Source of the DNA: Microbacterium rhizosphaerae
GTDB lineage: Bacteria > Actinomycetota > Actinomycetes > Actinomycetales > Microbacteriaceae
NCBI RefSeq assembly: GCF_034120055.1
Contig: NZ_CP139368.1
Coordinates: forward strand, 1,550,001 to 1,614,000
DNA: 64,000 nt
Direction of reading: 5' to 3'
Position numbers and translations under genes: made by a program. Below are positions 21,301 to 28,480 of the stretch, piece after piece. Under the pieces are notes generated by a model. It was not told the DNA's origin. It saw only the letters and a program-made list of their open reading frames with translations, and ran no database searches. The stretch's first letter is position 1. Every line of letters begins with the position of its first letter.

Positions 21301-22208
21301 CCGCTCGCGGCGCCCGTGCCGGCGATCGTCGAGGCGACGTGCGTGCCGTGGCCGACGAGGTCGTCGGTGCCGTGTGCGGAAGCGGTGAAGTCCTTGGTCT
21401 GGGCGATGCGTCCGGCGAGGTCGGGGTGACCCGCGTCGACGCCCGTGTCGAGGACGGCGACGGTGCTGCCCGTGCCGTCGAGGCCGGCCTGCCATGCCGC
21501 GGGGGCGCCGATCTGCTGCGTCGAGTCCGCCATGGTGGCGTGCACGGGGCGGTCGAGCCACAGCTTGGACAGACCGCTGCCGGGGGCCGAGGAGTCGTCT
21601 GTCAGCTGAGCCCAGGCCGCCTGCGCATCCTTCTTGTCCACGCTGTACGCCATCGCGTTCACGGATGACAGCGGGCCGGCGTCGCTCGCCCCCGCCGGAA
21701 CGGGGGCGGGAGCGGCCTCGGACACCGAGCGCGCCTTGTCGTCGTACTGCGCGATGAGCCGGATCGACTGCGAGTGCGCGTCGTCGAACCCGGCGGCGAC
21801 CAGCGCGGTGACATCGAACAGCTGGCGGTCCACGCGATTCGAGGCGAGCACGCCGCTCGCCGTGGTCGGGAAGACGTAGACGTCGTCGCCGTCGCGGTAG
21901 GTCTCGTAGTCGGGGACGACGCCGTTCTCGTCGGGGAGGAGCTGTGCGACGGGCTGACCGTCGGCGGTCCGCGTGACGCGCACCCGGTCGCCCGAGATGA
22001 GGGTGACGGTGGCCGCCTGGCCGGCCGGTGCGCCGAAGGCGGATCCGGCGAGCGGCAGCTGCACGGGTGCGGCGCCGGCCGTGCCGGCGGAGGCGAGCGC
22101 GATGCCGGGGACGGCGCCGATGCCGCCCAGCCCGATGGCGACGCCGCAGATGCCGGCGACGAGGGACCGCGCACGGCGTCGGGCGGGTCGTTGAGTTCGA
22201 GGATCCAT
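18387..22208 (-). CDS. Large secreted S8 (subtilisin-like) serine protease
   Basis: 1273 residues. A twin-Arg-rich N-terminus and hydrophobic stretch (about 15-45) form a signal peptide. Residues about 60-220 look like a propeptide. The catalytic triad is Asp254 (AVLDTGVDAGHPD), His287 (GHGTHVAS) and Ser460 (GTSMATPHVAG), with oxyanion Asn near 385 (AAGNMGA). The remaining roughly 750 residues are beta-rich, with a PA-type segment (GKVVVAKLAIGADDF) and no cell-wall sorting signal, so it is probably released. GAAGGG precedes the ATG. It is divergent from an HTH regulator that may control it. Confidence 0.9.
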   Translation of the reverse strand: MDPRTQRPARRRARSLVAGICGVAIGLGGIGAVPGIALASAGTAGAAPVQLPLAGSAFGAPAGQAATVTLISGDRVRVTRTADGQPVAQLLPDENGVVPDYETYRDGDDVYVFPTTASGVLASNRVDRQLFDVTALVAAGFDDAHSQSIRLIAQYDDKARSVSEAAPAPVPAGASDAGPLSSVNAMAYSVDKKDAQAAWAQLTDDSSAPGSGLSKLWLDRPVHATMADSTQQIGAPAAWQAGLDGTGSTVAVLDTGVDAGHPDLAGRIAQTKDFTASAHGTDDLVGHGTHVASTIAGTGAASGGKERGVASGATLLIGKVLGDGGGGYDSDIIAGMQWAVAQHADVISMSLGSTAPATTCDDPIAQAVDDLSASSSSLFVIAAGNMGARHNTVSSPGCAASALTVGAVDSKDATAQFSSRGPVGVSHIVKPEIAAPGVDILAAAAGGRGVYAYRTMSGTSMATPHVAGAAAIAKEAFPTLTGAQIKQVLTSSADPTVPGDAQEVGAGRLDISRMLTQTVTGQSTVFGGSFDYPQTKEYSAKSLTYTNRGDTAVDLRLNVQGVTGNDDKPLNTPLLRLPQHVTVPAHGSVDVPVTVQLGANIPDSSLGDITARMIATSDTQRVSTAFGLYASAPALTVKVQVLDRNGQPATGSSSVQFVNTDTSVGQQAYVNGKEQTFTVRPGTYFVSSFDFTPTPGTAANSRAAAQSLAYLARPEVTIDKDTTIVLDARQANPLTVSTEQPTETRMTTFTFDRIWQGMFVSSGSMNVGPGTREFYAQITGKVAKDDGSFEFGHWSRRIAPLVSSMTTAGGLALHPLSAKPGIGNLDGSGTADAVSVGAGAAADFKNVDVKGKVVVAKLAIGADDFSVASRAQSAGAKALLLWRDDPGTWLASAGFNKAPLPTYTLSATEGAALAAELAAGPSTLTWSAQANTPYAYTLGFFSDGQLVTAQKHDVSDASLGRIDDTYESMGVATDLVGSVAVQRPDTVAFAIGGFDFIPAPSARTEFVTADSTKYYRSLSSSLPFGEAMNDHYRTFTPGQRITDSWYGGSIAPAVRKDATGAPTLIAERQGDLLGIQTAVWGDSAGHWADQGGFGDLGNMQLKRNGVVIGSSYDPYGVFTVPSGEATYDLSMHIEKVGSPAKFWKRSTATDTTWTFTSHADPNVYSQPLALLLPRLDLPTDGLKTVAAGPVIIPARVQANPGYTAGAVTAARVWTSVDAGMTWTEGTTSLTSSGANLVVDHTGSSGKTVSLRVELTDANGAKVLQTITAAYAVR

Positions 22209-22264
22209 GGGAGCCCTTCCGGTTGGGGGAGTGAGCCCACGGTCTCACGCGGTCGGACTATCGT

Positions 22265-22277
22265 TTGTGGCGAACAA
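22265..22277. promoter_or_regulatory. Inverted repeat between the S8 protease and its divergent regulator
   Basis: TTGT-GGCGA-ACAA sits in the 136-base gap between the divergent starts, 57 bases from the protease start and 67 from the regulator start. It is a candidate operator for the HTH protein. Short and weak evidence. Confidence 0.28.
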
Positions 22278-22344
22278 CTGCCATGACCGGCATCCGCCAC
22301 GACCGACGACGGCGGGCGGATGCGCCGAGTCCGAGGAGACCTGC

Positions 22345-23298
22345 ATGCTCGAGGCCATCGGACTGGATGACGAGCACACGGCGATCTACCGCCTGCTCCT
22401 GGAACTGCCGTCGGCGGATGCAGCGCAGATCGCCGCGGAGACCGGCATGCCCGTCGACGAGGTCGCCCGCCTCCTGGTCGACCTGGAGGGCCTCGGACTC
22501 GCGGCCCGGCAGGCGTCCTCGCCCGAGCGGGTCGTCGCGTCGCCGCCGTCGCTCGCGCTGCGGCCGATGCTGGTCGAGAGCGAGCGCCGCCTCACGGCCG
22601 CGCACGCCGCGTTCGTGCAGCTGAGCGAGATCTACCGCCAGGGCGCGGCGCTGCGGGCGGCGCCGGAGGTCGTCGACGTCGTGCTGGGACCGGATGCGGT
22701 GCGCCAGCGCATCGCGCAGCTGCAGGCGTCCGCGTCCGAGCGCGTCGACGTGTTCGTCAAGAGCGAGGTGGCGCTGCTGGAGGCGGCGGACAACGTCGAG
22801 GAGGAGCGGGCGCTCGGGCGCGGGGTCCGCTACCGCACGATCGTGGAGACGGGGGTGATCGAGCGGCCCGGGTTCCTGGACGCCGCCCGCGCCGCGACGG
22901 CCGCGGGGGAGGAGATCCGCGCTCTGCCGGAGGTGCCGACGCGGCTGTTCCTGGCCGACGGCAGGCTCGCGCTGCTGCCGATGCGGCCGGAGGGGTCGAA
23001 CCAGGTCGGCGGCGCTCTGCTCGTCCATCCGAGCGGCCTGCTGGACCTGGTGACCGCGGTGTTCGAGGCGTTCTGGCAGAGCGCTCGTCCCCTGTTCACC
23101 GCGGACGAGGAGGATGCGGTGTCCGAGCGCGAGCTCTTGTCGCTCCTCGTGGTCGGCCTCACGGATGCGGCCGCCGCCGCACAGCTCGGCATCAGCGTCC
23201 GCACGGTGCAGCGGCGCATCTCCGACCTCAGTGAGCGGGCGGGAGTGTCATCGCGGTTCCAGCTCGGCGTCGAGGCCGTCCGGCGAGGCTGGCTCTGA
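22345..23298 (+). CDS. TrmB/LuxR-type two-ended helix-turn-helix regulator
   Basis: 317 residues. The N-terminal 65 residues form a TrmB-like winged helix (TAIYRLLLEL ... AAQIAAETGMPVDEVARLL). The middle (about 110-245) resembles the ligand-binding region of such proteins. The C-terminus has a LuxR-type HTH (LTDAAAAAQLGISVRTVQRR, then ISDLSERAGV). The ATG at 22345 follows GAGGAG with six bases of spacing, preferred over the open frame from 22207. Proteins with this layout are common beside secreted-protease genes in high-GC actinobacteria. Here it faces the S8 protease, which is the likely target. Confidence 0.78.
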   Translation: MLEAIGLDDEHTAIYRLLLELPSADAAQIAAETGMPVDEVARLLVDLEGLGLAARQASSPERVVASPPSLALRPMLVESERRLTAAHAAFVQLSEIYRQGAALRAAPEVVDVVLGPDAVRQRIAQLQASASERVDVFVKSEVALLEAADNVEEERALGRGVRYRTIVETGVIERPGFLDAARAATAAGEEIRALPEVPTRLFLADGRLALLPMRPEGSNQVGGALLVHPSGLLDLVTAVFEAFWQSARPLFTADEEDAVSERELLSLLVVGLTDAAAAAQLGISVRTVQRRISDLSERAGVSSRFQLGVEAVRRGWL

Positions 23299-23318
23299 CC
23301 GGTTTCGCAGACTTAAAG

Positions 23319-23336
23319 ATTCACTATAGGATGAAT
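23319..23336. promoter_or_regulatory. Promoter and candidate operator of the CoA-transferase operon
   Basis: ATTCA-N8-TGAAT is a perfect five-base-arm inverted repeat surrounding TATAGG, a plausible -10, in the only AT-rich patch of the gap. Bound regulator here would block RNA polymerase. No regulator gene is part of this operon. Confidence 0.4.
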
Positions 23337-23405
23337 TAGCCGACCGAGCCCGTGGTGTCCGCAGCCGCGACGCGAGGCGGGGCGCGACGACGCAGAGGGC
23401 CGACG

Positions 23406-24557
23406 ATGGATGACGTGAACGGGGCACCGGGAGTGCTGGCCGGCGTGCGCGTCGCCGACTTCTCACGGGTCCTCGCCGGGCCCTACGCCACCATGACGCT
23501 CGCCGACTTCGGCGCCGAGGTCGTCAAGATCGAGCCGCCCGCCGGCGACGACACCCGGCACTGGCATCCGCCCGTCGACGCCGACGGCATGGCGACGTAC
23601 TTCGCGAGCGTCAACCGCAACAAGCGGTCTGTCCGCCTCGATCTCGCGACGGATGCCGGTCGGGCCGAGGCATGGCGGCTCGCGAGCACGGCCGACGTCG
23701 TCGTCGAGAATTTCCGCCCGGGGGTCATGGACCGCTTCGGCCTGGACTACGAGACCGTCGCCGCCGCGAACCCCGGCGTCGTCTACGCATCCATCACGGG
23801 CTTCGGGGCGGGCGAGGGCGCGGCGCTCGCGGGCTACGACCTGCTCGTCCAGGCGGTCGGCGGACTGATGTCGATCACGGGCGACCCCGAGGGTGCACCC
23901 GCCAAAGCGGGCGTCGCCCTGGTCGACGTGCTGTGCGGGTTGAACGCGGTCTCCGGCATCCTGCTCGCCCTGCGCGAGCGCGATCGCACGGGTCGCGGTC
24001 AGCGCGTCGAGGTGAACCTCCTGCACAGCCTGCTGTCCGCCCTGACGAACCAGGCGGCCTCGACCCTCGCCACCGGCACCGCGCCCCGTCGGCTGGGGAA
24101 TGCGCATCCGTCCATCTCGCCGTACGCCGTGTACCGTGCGGCGGATCGCGACCTCGTCATCGCCGTCGGCAACGACAAGCAGTTCGCGGCGCTCGGGGAG
24201 GTGCTCGGCCTCCCTTCGCTCGCCGCCGACACGCGCTTCGCGACGAACGCCGACCGCGTCATCCACCGTGATGAGCTCACCTCCGAGCTCGAGCAGGCAC
24301 TCGCGGGGGCGCCGGCCGCCCAGTGGGTCGACCGGCTCGCCACCGCCGGAGTGCCGTCGGGTCTCGTCAACGATGTCGGCGAGGCCATCGCGCTCGCGGA
24401 CAGGCTCGGACTCGGCCCCGTCGTCTCGCTCGGCGCCAGCCGCACGATCTCGAGCCCGATCGGGCTCGCCCGCACCCCCGCCGCTTACCTGACCCCGCCG
24501 CCGCCGCTGGACCGCGACGCCGGCGCCGACTGGCTCCCGAGAGAGGACACGCCATGA
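23406..24557 (+). CDS. CaiB/BaiF class III CoA-transferase (probable glutarate/dicarboxylate CoA-transferase)
   Basis: 383 residues with the family N-terminus RVADFSRVLAGPYATM and ADFGAEVVKIE, and the catalytic aspartate in AGVALVDVLCG (about 170). Class III enzymes move CoA between carboxylates through an aspartyl-CoA anhydride. It is directly coupled (ATGA overlap) to a glutaryl-CoA-dehydrogenase-like gene, a pairing that resembles SUGCT and GCDH, so glutarate is the best substrate guess. ATG at 23406 was chosen; a GTG at 23352 in the same frame adds 18 residues with no family similarity. Confidence 0.83.
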   Translation: MDDVNGAPGVLAGVRVADFSRVLAGPYATMTLADFGAEVVKIEPPAGDDTRHWHPPVDADGMATYFASVNRNKRSVRLDLATDAGRAEAWRLASTADVVVENFRPGVMDRFGLDYETVAAANPGVVYASITGFGAGEGAALAGYDLLVQAVGGLMSITGDPEGAPAKAGVALVDVLCGLNAVSGILLALRERDRTGRGQRVEVNLLHSLLSALTNQAASTLATGTAPRRLGNAHPSISPYAVYRAADRDLVIAVGNDKQFAALGEVLGLPSLAADTRFATNADRVIHRDELTSELEQALAGAPAAQWVDRLATAGVPSGLVNDVGEAIALADRLGLGPVVSLGASRTISSPIGLARTPAAYLTPPPPLDRDAGADWLPREDTP

Positions 24558-25744
24558 CAACCGCGCCCCGCATCGACGAGGTGTTCGACTTCGACGCGCT
24601 GCTCACCGACGAGGAGCGCGCGTGGCAGCAGAAGGCCCGCGCCTTCGCGCAGGATCGCATCCTGCCCGTCATCGAGGACGACTTCGAGAACCGGCACTTC
24701 CGCCGCGAGCTCATCCCGCAGCTCGGCGAGGCGGGCTTCCTCGGCATGCACATCATGGGCTACGGATGCGCCGGGGCCGGCGCCGTCTCGTACGGGCTCG
24801 TCTGCCTCGAGCTGGAGGCCGCCGACAGCGGCTGGCGGACGTTCGTGTCCGTCCAGGGCTCGCTCGCCATGAGCGCGATCGCGAAGTACGGCTCTGCGGA
24901 GCAGAAGCAGACGTGGCTTCCCGGCATGGCAGCCGGCGAACTCGTGGGATGCTTCGCACTGACCGAGCCGCAGGGCGGCAGCGACCCGGCCGCGATGACG
25001 ACGACGGCCCGCCGCGACGGCGACGGATGGGTGATCGACGGTGCGAAGCGCTGGATCGGTCTCGCCTCGCTCGCCGATGTCGCCGTGGTGTGGGCGCGCG
25101 TCGACGACCCCGAGTTCGGCGACGGCGGCAAGGCCGTCCGCGGCTTCCTCGTCCCGACCGGGACGCCCGGCTTCACGGCCACCCCCATCGCGGGCAAGCT
25201 CTCCATGCGGGCGTCGATCCAGTGCGACATCGCGCTCGAGGGCGTCCGGGTCGGGGCGGATGCCATGCTGCCCGGCGCCGAGGGCCTGTCCGGCCCGTTC
25301 GGCTGCCTCAACGAGGCCCGCTACGGCATCGTGTGGGGCGCCATGGGCGCTGCGCGCTCGTGCCTCGAGGCGGCGCTCGACCGGTCGATCACGCGCACGG
25401 TCTTCGGCAAGCCGATCGGCGCCAATCAGCTCACGCAGGCGAAGCTCGCCGACATGCTGCTGGAGGTGGAGAAGGGGATGCTGCTCGCCCTCCATCTCGG
25501 ACGACTCAAGGAGCGCGGCGCCCTCACGCCGGCGCAGATCTCCGTGGGCAAGCTCAACAGCGTGCGCGAGGCGCTGAAGATCGCGCACGAGGCTCGAACG
25601 ATCCTCGGCGGCGACGGAATCACGAGCGAGTTCCCCGTGATGCGCCACGCGGCCAACCTCGAGTCGGTGCGCACCTACGAGGGCACCGACGAGATCCACC
25701 AGCTCGTCCTGGGCCGGGCCCTGACCGGATTGAGCGCCTTCTGA
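24554..25744 (+). CDS. gcdH: Acyl-CoA dehydrogenase, glutaryl-CoA dehydrogenase type
   Basis: 396-residue FAD flavoprotein. It has ALTEPQGGSDPAAM (flavin and substrate loop), the catalytic glutamate in the RTYEGTDEIH segment, and WRTFVSVQGSL, where the arginine matches Arg94 of human glutaryl-CoA dehydrogenase, which binds the distal carboxylate. GCDH oxidises and decarboxylates glutaryl-CoA to crotonyl-CoA, giving electrons to ETF. It is the middle gene of a fully overlapping operon. A different dicarboxyl-CoA substrate cannot be ruled out. Confidence 0.85.
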   Translation: MTTAPRIDEVFDFDALLTDEERAWQQKARAFAQDRILPVIEDDFENRHFRRELIPQLGEAGFLGMHIMGYGCAGAGAVSYGLVCLELEAADSGWRTFVSVQGSLAMSAIAKYGSAEQKQTWLPGMAAGELVGCFALTEPQGGSDPAAMTTTARRDGDGWVIDGAKRWIGLASLADVAVVWARVDDPEFGDGGKAVRGFLVPTGTPGFTATPIAGKLSMRASIQCDIALEGVRVGADAMLPGAEGLSGPFGCLNEARYGIVWGAMGAARSCLEAALDRSITRTVFGKPIGANQLTQAKLADMLLEVEKGMLLALHLGRLKERGALTPAQISVGKLNSVREALKIAHEARTILGGDGITSEFPVMRHAANLESVRTYEGTDEIHQLVLGRALTGLSAF

Positions 25745-27186
25745 TGACCGGCGTCGACGAGGCCGTGCGCGCGGCCGCCGCATCCGGTTTCTCCGACTCC
25801 GCCCGCGCCGACCGGGCGACGTGGCTGCGCGCGCTCGCGACGGCCCTCGAGGCGGACGCCGCCGAGCTCGTCGCGCTCGCCCATCGTGAGACGCACCTTT
25901 CCGAGGCGCGCCTGTCCGGGGAGGTCGTGCGCACCGCGACGCAACTGCGGTTCTTCGCCGACGTCTGCGCCGACGGGTCGTACCTCGAGGCCACGATCGA
26001 CACGCCCGATCCGTCGGCGATCCCGCCGCGGCCCGATCTGCGCCGCATGCTGCGGCCCATCGGCGTGGTCGCGGTGTTCACGGCGTCGAACTTCCCGTTC
26101 GCGTTCTCGGTGGTGGGCAACGACACGGCGTCGGCCCTGGCCGCCGGCTGTCCGGTCGTGGTCAAGGCGCATCCGGGCCACCTCCAGCTGTCGCGCCGGG
26201 TCGCCCGTCTGGCACGGACGGCGCTGCGGGATGCGGGCGCCCCCGTCGACGCCCTGGTGCTCGTGGAGGGCGTGGAGGCGGGCGTCGAGCTCATCCGGCA
26301 TCCTCTCGTCCGCGCCGTCGGCTTCACCGGCTCGACGCGCGGCGGCCGCGCGCTCTTCGACATCGCGGTCTCCCGACCCGATCCGATCCCGTTCTACGGC
26401 GAGCTGGGATCCGTGAACCCGGTCGTCGTCACGCCCCTCGCCGCGAACGCGGACGCTGCCGGTCTGGCCGCGGGCCTCGCCGGCTCGTTCACGCGGGACG
26501 GCGGCCAGTACTGCACCAAGCCCGGCATCGTGTTCGTGCCGAGAGGCACCGGGTTCGAGGACGCCCTGGCGTCGGCCGTGGCAGAAGCCCCGTCGCAGCG
26601 GCTGCTCACCGACGGGATGACGGCGGCCTTCGCCGAGGGCTCGTCCGCGCTCGCCGGTCGCGGGGACGTGGAGGCCGTCGTCGCCGGGCGAGCCGCGGAC
26701 CCGGAATCCGCGCCCATCGTCCTCGCCACGACGGCGGCAGCGTTCGCCGCGGACCCGGAGACGTTCCAGGAGGAGCACTTCGGACCGCTGACGCTCCTCG
26801 TCCGCTACGACGACGCCGCGCCCGCCGGAGACCTCGACCGCGCGCTCGGCATGCTCGAGGGCAGCCTCACGGGCACGGTGCGGCACGCCGCATCCGACGA
26901 TCCCGAGCTGCTCGACCGCGTGACGCGCTCGCTGTCCCGGATCGCGGGGCGTGTGCTCTACGAGGGCTGGCCCACGGGCGTCGCTATCGCGTGGGCGCAG
27001 CACCACGGAGGCCCGTGGCCGGCGTCGACGGCGTCGGTGCACACGTCCGTCGGCGCGACCGCCATCCGGCGGTTCCTCGCTCCCGTCGCGTATCAGGATG
27101 CCCCGCAGGTCGTGCTGCCCGCGGAGCTGCGCGACGGCAATCCCCTCGGCATCCCGCGCCGCGAGGACGGCGTGCTGATCGGCTGA
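25744..27186 (+). CDS. Aldehyde dehydrogenase (NADP+), alpha-ketoglutarate-semialdehyde dehydrogenase type
   Basis: 480 residues of the KGSADH subfamily. Markers are TASNFPFAFSVVGNDTASAL and VVVKAHPGH, the general base in FYGELGSVNPV, and nucleophile Cys in DGGQYCTKPG. Members oxidise C5 semialdehydes such as 2,5-dioxopentanoate. Its ATG lies inside the stop codon of gcdH (TGATG). In this operon, glutarate semialdehyde to glutarate would give a continuous route to crotonyl-CoA; that is an inference from context, since the family name implies a 2-oxoglutarate semialdehyde substrate. Confidence 0.84.
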   Translation: MTGVDEAVRAAAASGFSDSARADRATWLRALATALEADAAELVALAHRETHLSEARLSGEVVRTATQLRFFADVCADGSYLEATIDTPDPSAIPPRPDLRRMLRPIGVVAVFTASNFPFAFSVVGNDTASALAAGCPVVVKAHPGHLQLSRRVARLARTALRDAGAPVDALVLVEGVEAGVELIRHPLVRAVGFTGSTRGGRALFDIAVSRPDPIPFYGELGSVNPVVVTPLAANADAAGLAAGLAGSFTRDGGQYCTKPGIVFVPRGTGFEDALASAVAEAPSQRLLTDGMTAAFAEGSSALAGRGDVEAVVAGRAADPESAPIVLATTAAAFAADPETFQEEHFGPLTLLVRYDDAAPAGDLDRALGMLEGSLTGTVRHAASDDPELLDRVTRSLSRIAGRVLYEGWPTGVAIAWAQHHGGPWPASTASVHTSVGATAIRRFLAPVAYQDAPQVVLPAELRDGNPLGIPRREDGVLIG

Positions 27187-27199
27187 GACCGGCTCAGCC
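27181..27199. terminator. Small bidirectional hairpin at convergent stop codons
   Basis: GGCTGAG-ACCGG-CTCAGCC has seven-base perfect arms. It overlaps the stop codons of both the dehydrogenase (27184-27186) and the DUF4282 gene (27194-27196). Confidence 0.6.
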
Positions 27200-27697
27200 C
27201 CGGGTGTTCTGAGCCGTGCGCTCGGTGTTCTCGGCGATCGCGATGAGGGCGACGACCGCCTCGATCAGGAACCTCAGCACGATCACCGCGAAGAAGCTCA
27301 CGAGCGGCACGAGGATGATCGTGGCCAGGAGCAGAGCGATGCCGGCGCCGACGTGCCCGGCGATGACCGAGGGGGCGACGAGCAGGCTGATGCCCCGGAC
27401 GATCCCCGAGATGAAGTAGACGAGGAACCCGATGGCGATGCCGATGAGGCCGACGATGTAGAACACGCCGGCGAGCCGGCGCGTGATGAACGTGCGGAAC
27501 GAGACGTCGAACAGAGCGCTGAAGAATCCGCGGCCGATCGCCGTGACGTCGTCGCCGACCGTACCAGCGCCGGTGTCGTCGACGTCTGCGACCGGTGTCG
27601 CGGTCGCCGATGGACCAGCCGCCGGCGGAGGGGGCGTGCGGCGGGCGGCCTCGTCCGCGGATTGCTCGGGAATCGGGGGAGTGGTGTCGTCCGACAT
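27194..27697 (-). CDS. DUF4282-domain membrane protein
   Basis: 167 residues: a Pro/Thr/Ala-rich disordered N-terminus of about 55 residues, then a segment with two or three membrane helices (about 75-100 and 105-150) typical of DUF4282, followed by ALIAIAENTERTAQNTR, a conserved C-terminal helix. Function unknown. It ends seven bases from the convergent dehydrogenase and is separated from the next minus-strand gene by a strong terminator, so it is transcribed alone. Confidence 0.75.
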   Translation of the reverse strand: MSDDTTPPIPEQSADEAARRTPPPPAAGPSATATPVADVDDTGAGTVGDDVTAIGRGFFSALFDVSFRTFITRRLAGVFYIVGLIGIAIGFLVYFISGIVRGISLLVAPSVIAGHVGAGIALLLATIILVPLVSFFAVIVLRFLIEAVVALIAIAENTERTAQNTRG

Positions 27698-27756
27698 GGT
27701 GTCCTCTCGACGAATGCTGCGCGTAGCGGTCCCGCCAGGCTATCCGCCGGACACGA

Positions 27757-27790
27757 CGAAGGCCCGGATGCGACGGCATCCGGGCCTTCG
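27757..27790 (-). terminator. Terminator of the DUF4870 gene
   Basis: Perfect 15-bp stem (27757-27771 and 27776-27790) with a GACG tetraloop, ten bases past the stop codon. Confidence 0.88.
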
Positions 27791-27799
27791 ATCGAGCTG

Positions 27800-28330
27800 C
27801 TACTTGATGAAGCGGAAGTTGATCGGGTAGCGGTAGGAGCCACCGGCGTTCACGCGCACGCCGCCCATGATCGACCAGATCACGTTCAGCACCCACAGGG
27901 CGAACGGGAGGAGGCCGATGAGGATGGTCACCGGCCCGAGGCCGGCCGCCCACAGCACGCCGTTGACGATGTTGACGACGATGACGAGCGCGATGTAGAC
28001 GATCGTGAAGGTGATCTGCCAGTTCAGCGCCTCCTTCGCCTCGACGTTGGTGCGCGGACCGCGATCCTTCAGGATGAGCCAGATCAGCAGGGACGGCAGG
28101 AAGCCGACGATCCCACCGATGTTGGCCCACATCGCCGCCTGACGGTCGGCGTCGGGCGAGAGGGGGGCGGCTGCGCCGGGCGCATACTGCGGCGGCTGCT
28201 GGTACTGCGGCGGCTGCTGGTACTGAGGGGGCTGCTGGGCTCCGGCAGGCGGCGGTGTATACGGCGACTGGGGCTGGGCAGGGGGCGGGGTGTTCGGGTC
28301 TCCGGGCACGGCCGCGTTCGGGTCGCTCAT
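27800..28330 (-). CDS. DUF4870-domain membrane protein with Pro/Gln-rich N-terminus
   Basis: 176 residues. The first 65 are proline/glutamine-rich and contain three QYQQPP-type repeats; the rest is the DUF4870 (Tic20-like) fold with three or four helices and the signature NVEAKEALNWQITF. The start at 28330 has GAAAGG upstream. The minus strand shows TACCGT near 28403-28408 as a possible -10. Function unknown; this family is common in actinobacteria and Firmicutes. Confidence 0.83.
   Translation of the reverse strand: MSDPNAAVPGDPNTPPPAQPQSPYTPPPAGAQQPPQYQQPPQYQQPPQYAPGAAAPLSPDADRQAAMWANIGGIVGFLPSLLIWLILKDRGPRTNVEAKEALNWQITFTIVYIALVIVVNIVNGVLWAAGLGPVTILIGLLPFALWVLNVIWSIMGGVRVNAGGSYRYPINFRFIK
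28185..28238. repeat. Three tandem 18-bp units in the DUF4870 gene
   Basis: Units at 28185-28202 and 28203-28220 are identical; 28221-28238 differs at three positions. They encode a PPQYQQ repeat. In-frame units in a disordered region are likely to vary in number between strains. Confidence 0.85.
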
Positions 28331-28480
28331 CTGAGGTGCCTTTCTGTCTGTGGTCACTCGGGGAGACTGCTCGCGCACAGCCGAGGGCCGAGGCTGATCG
28401 ATACGGTAGTCGTGCGCCTCCGGCGGCCGCAACGATCGCCGGCACGCGCCGTACATCAATACAGAGGATGGGAACCGCTC

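Noticed and set aside
18489..21668. Plus-strand open frame of 1059 codons antisense to the S8 protease
   Set aside because: The opposite strand has a complete catalytic triad and signal peptide; this one has none.
28185..28238. Possible CRISPR-like array
   Set aside because: Units are directly adjacent with no spacers and are an in-frame coding repeat.
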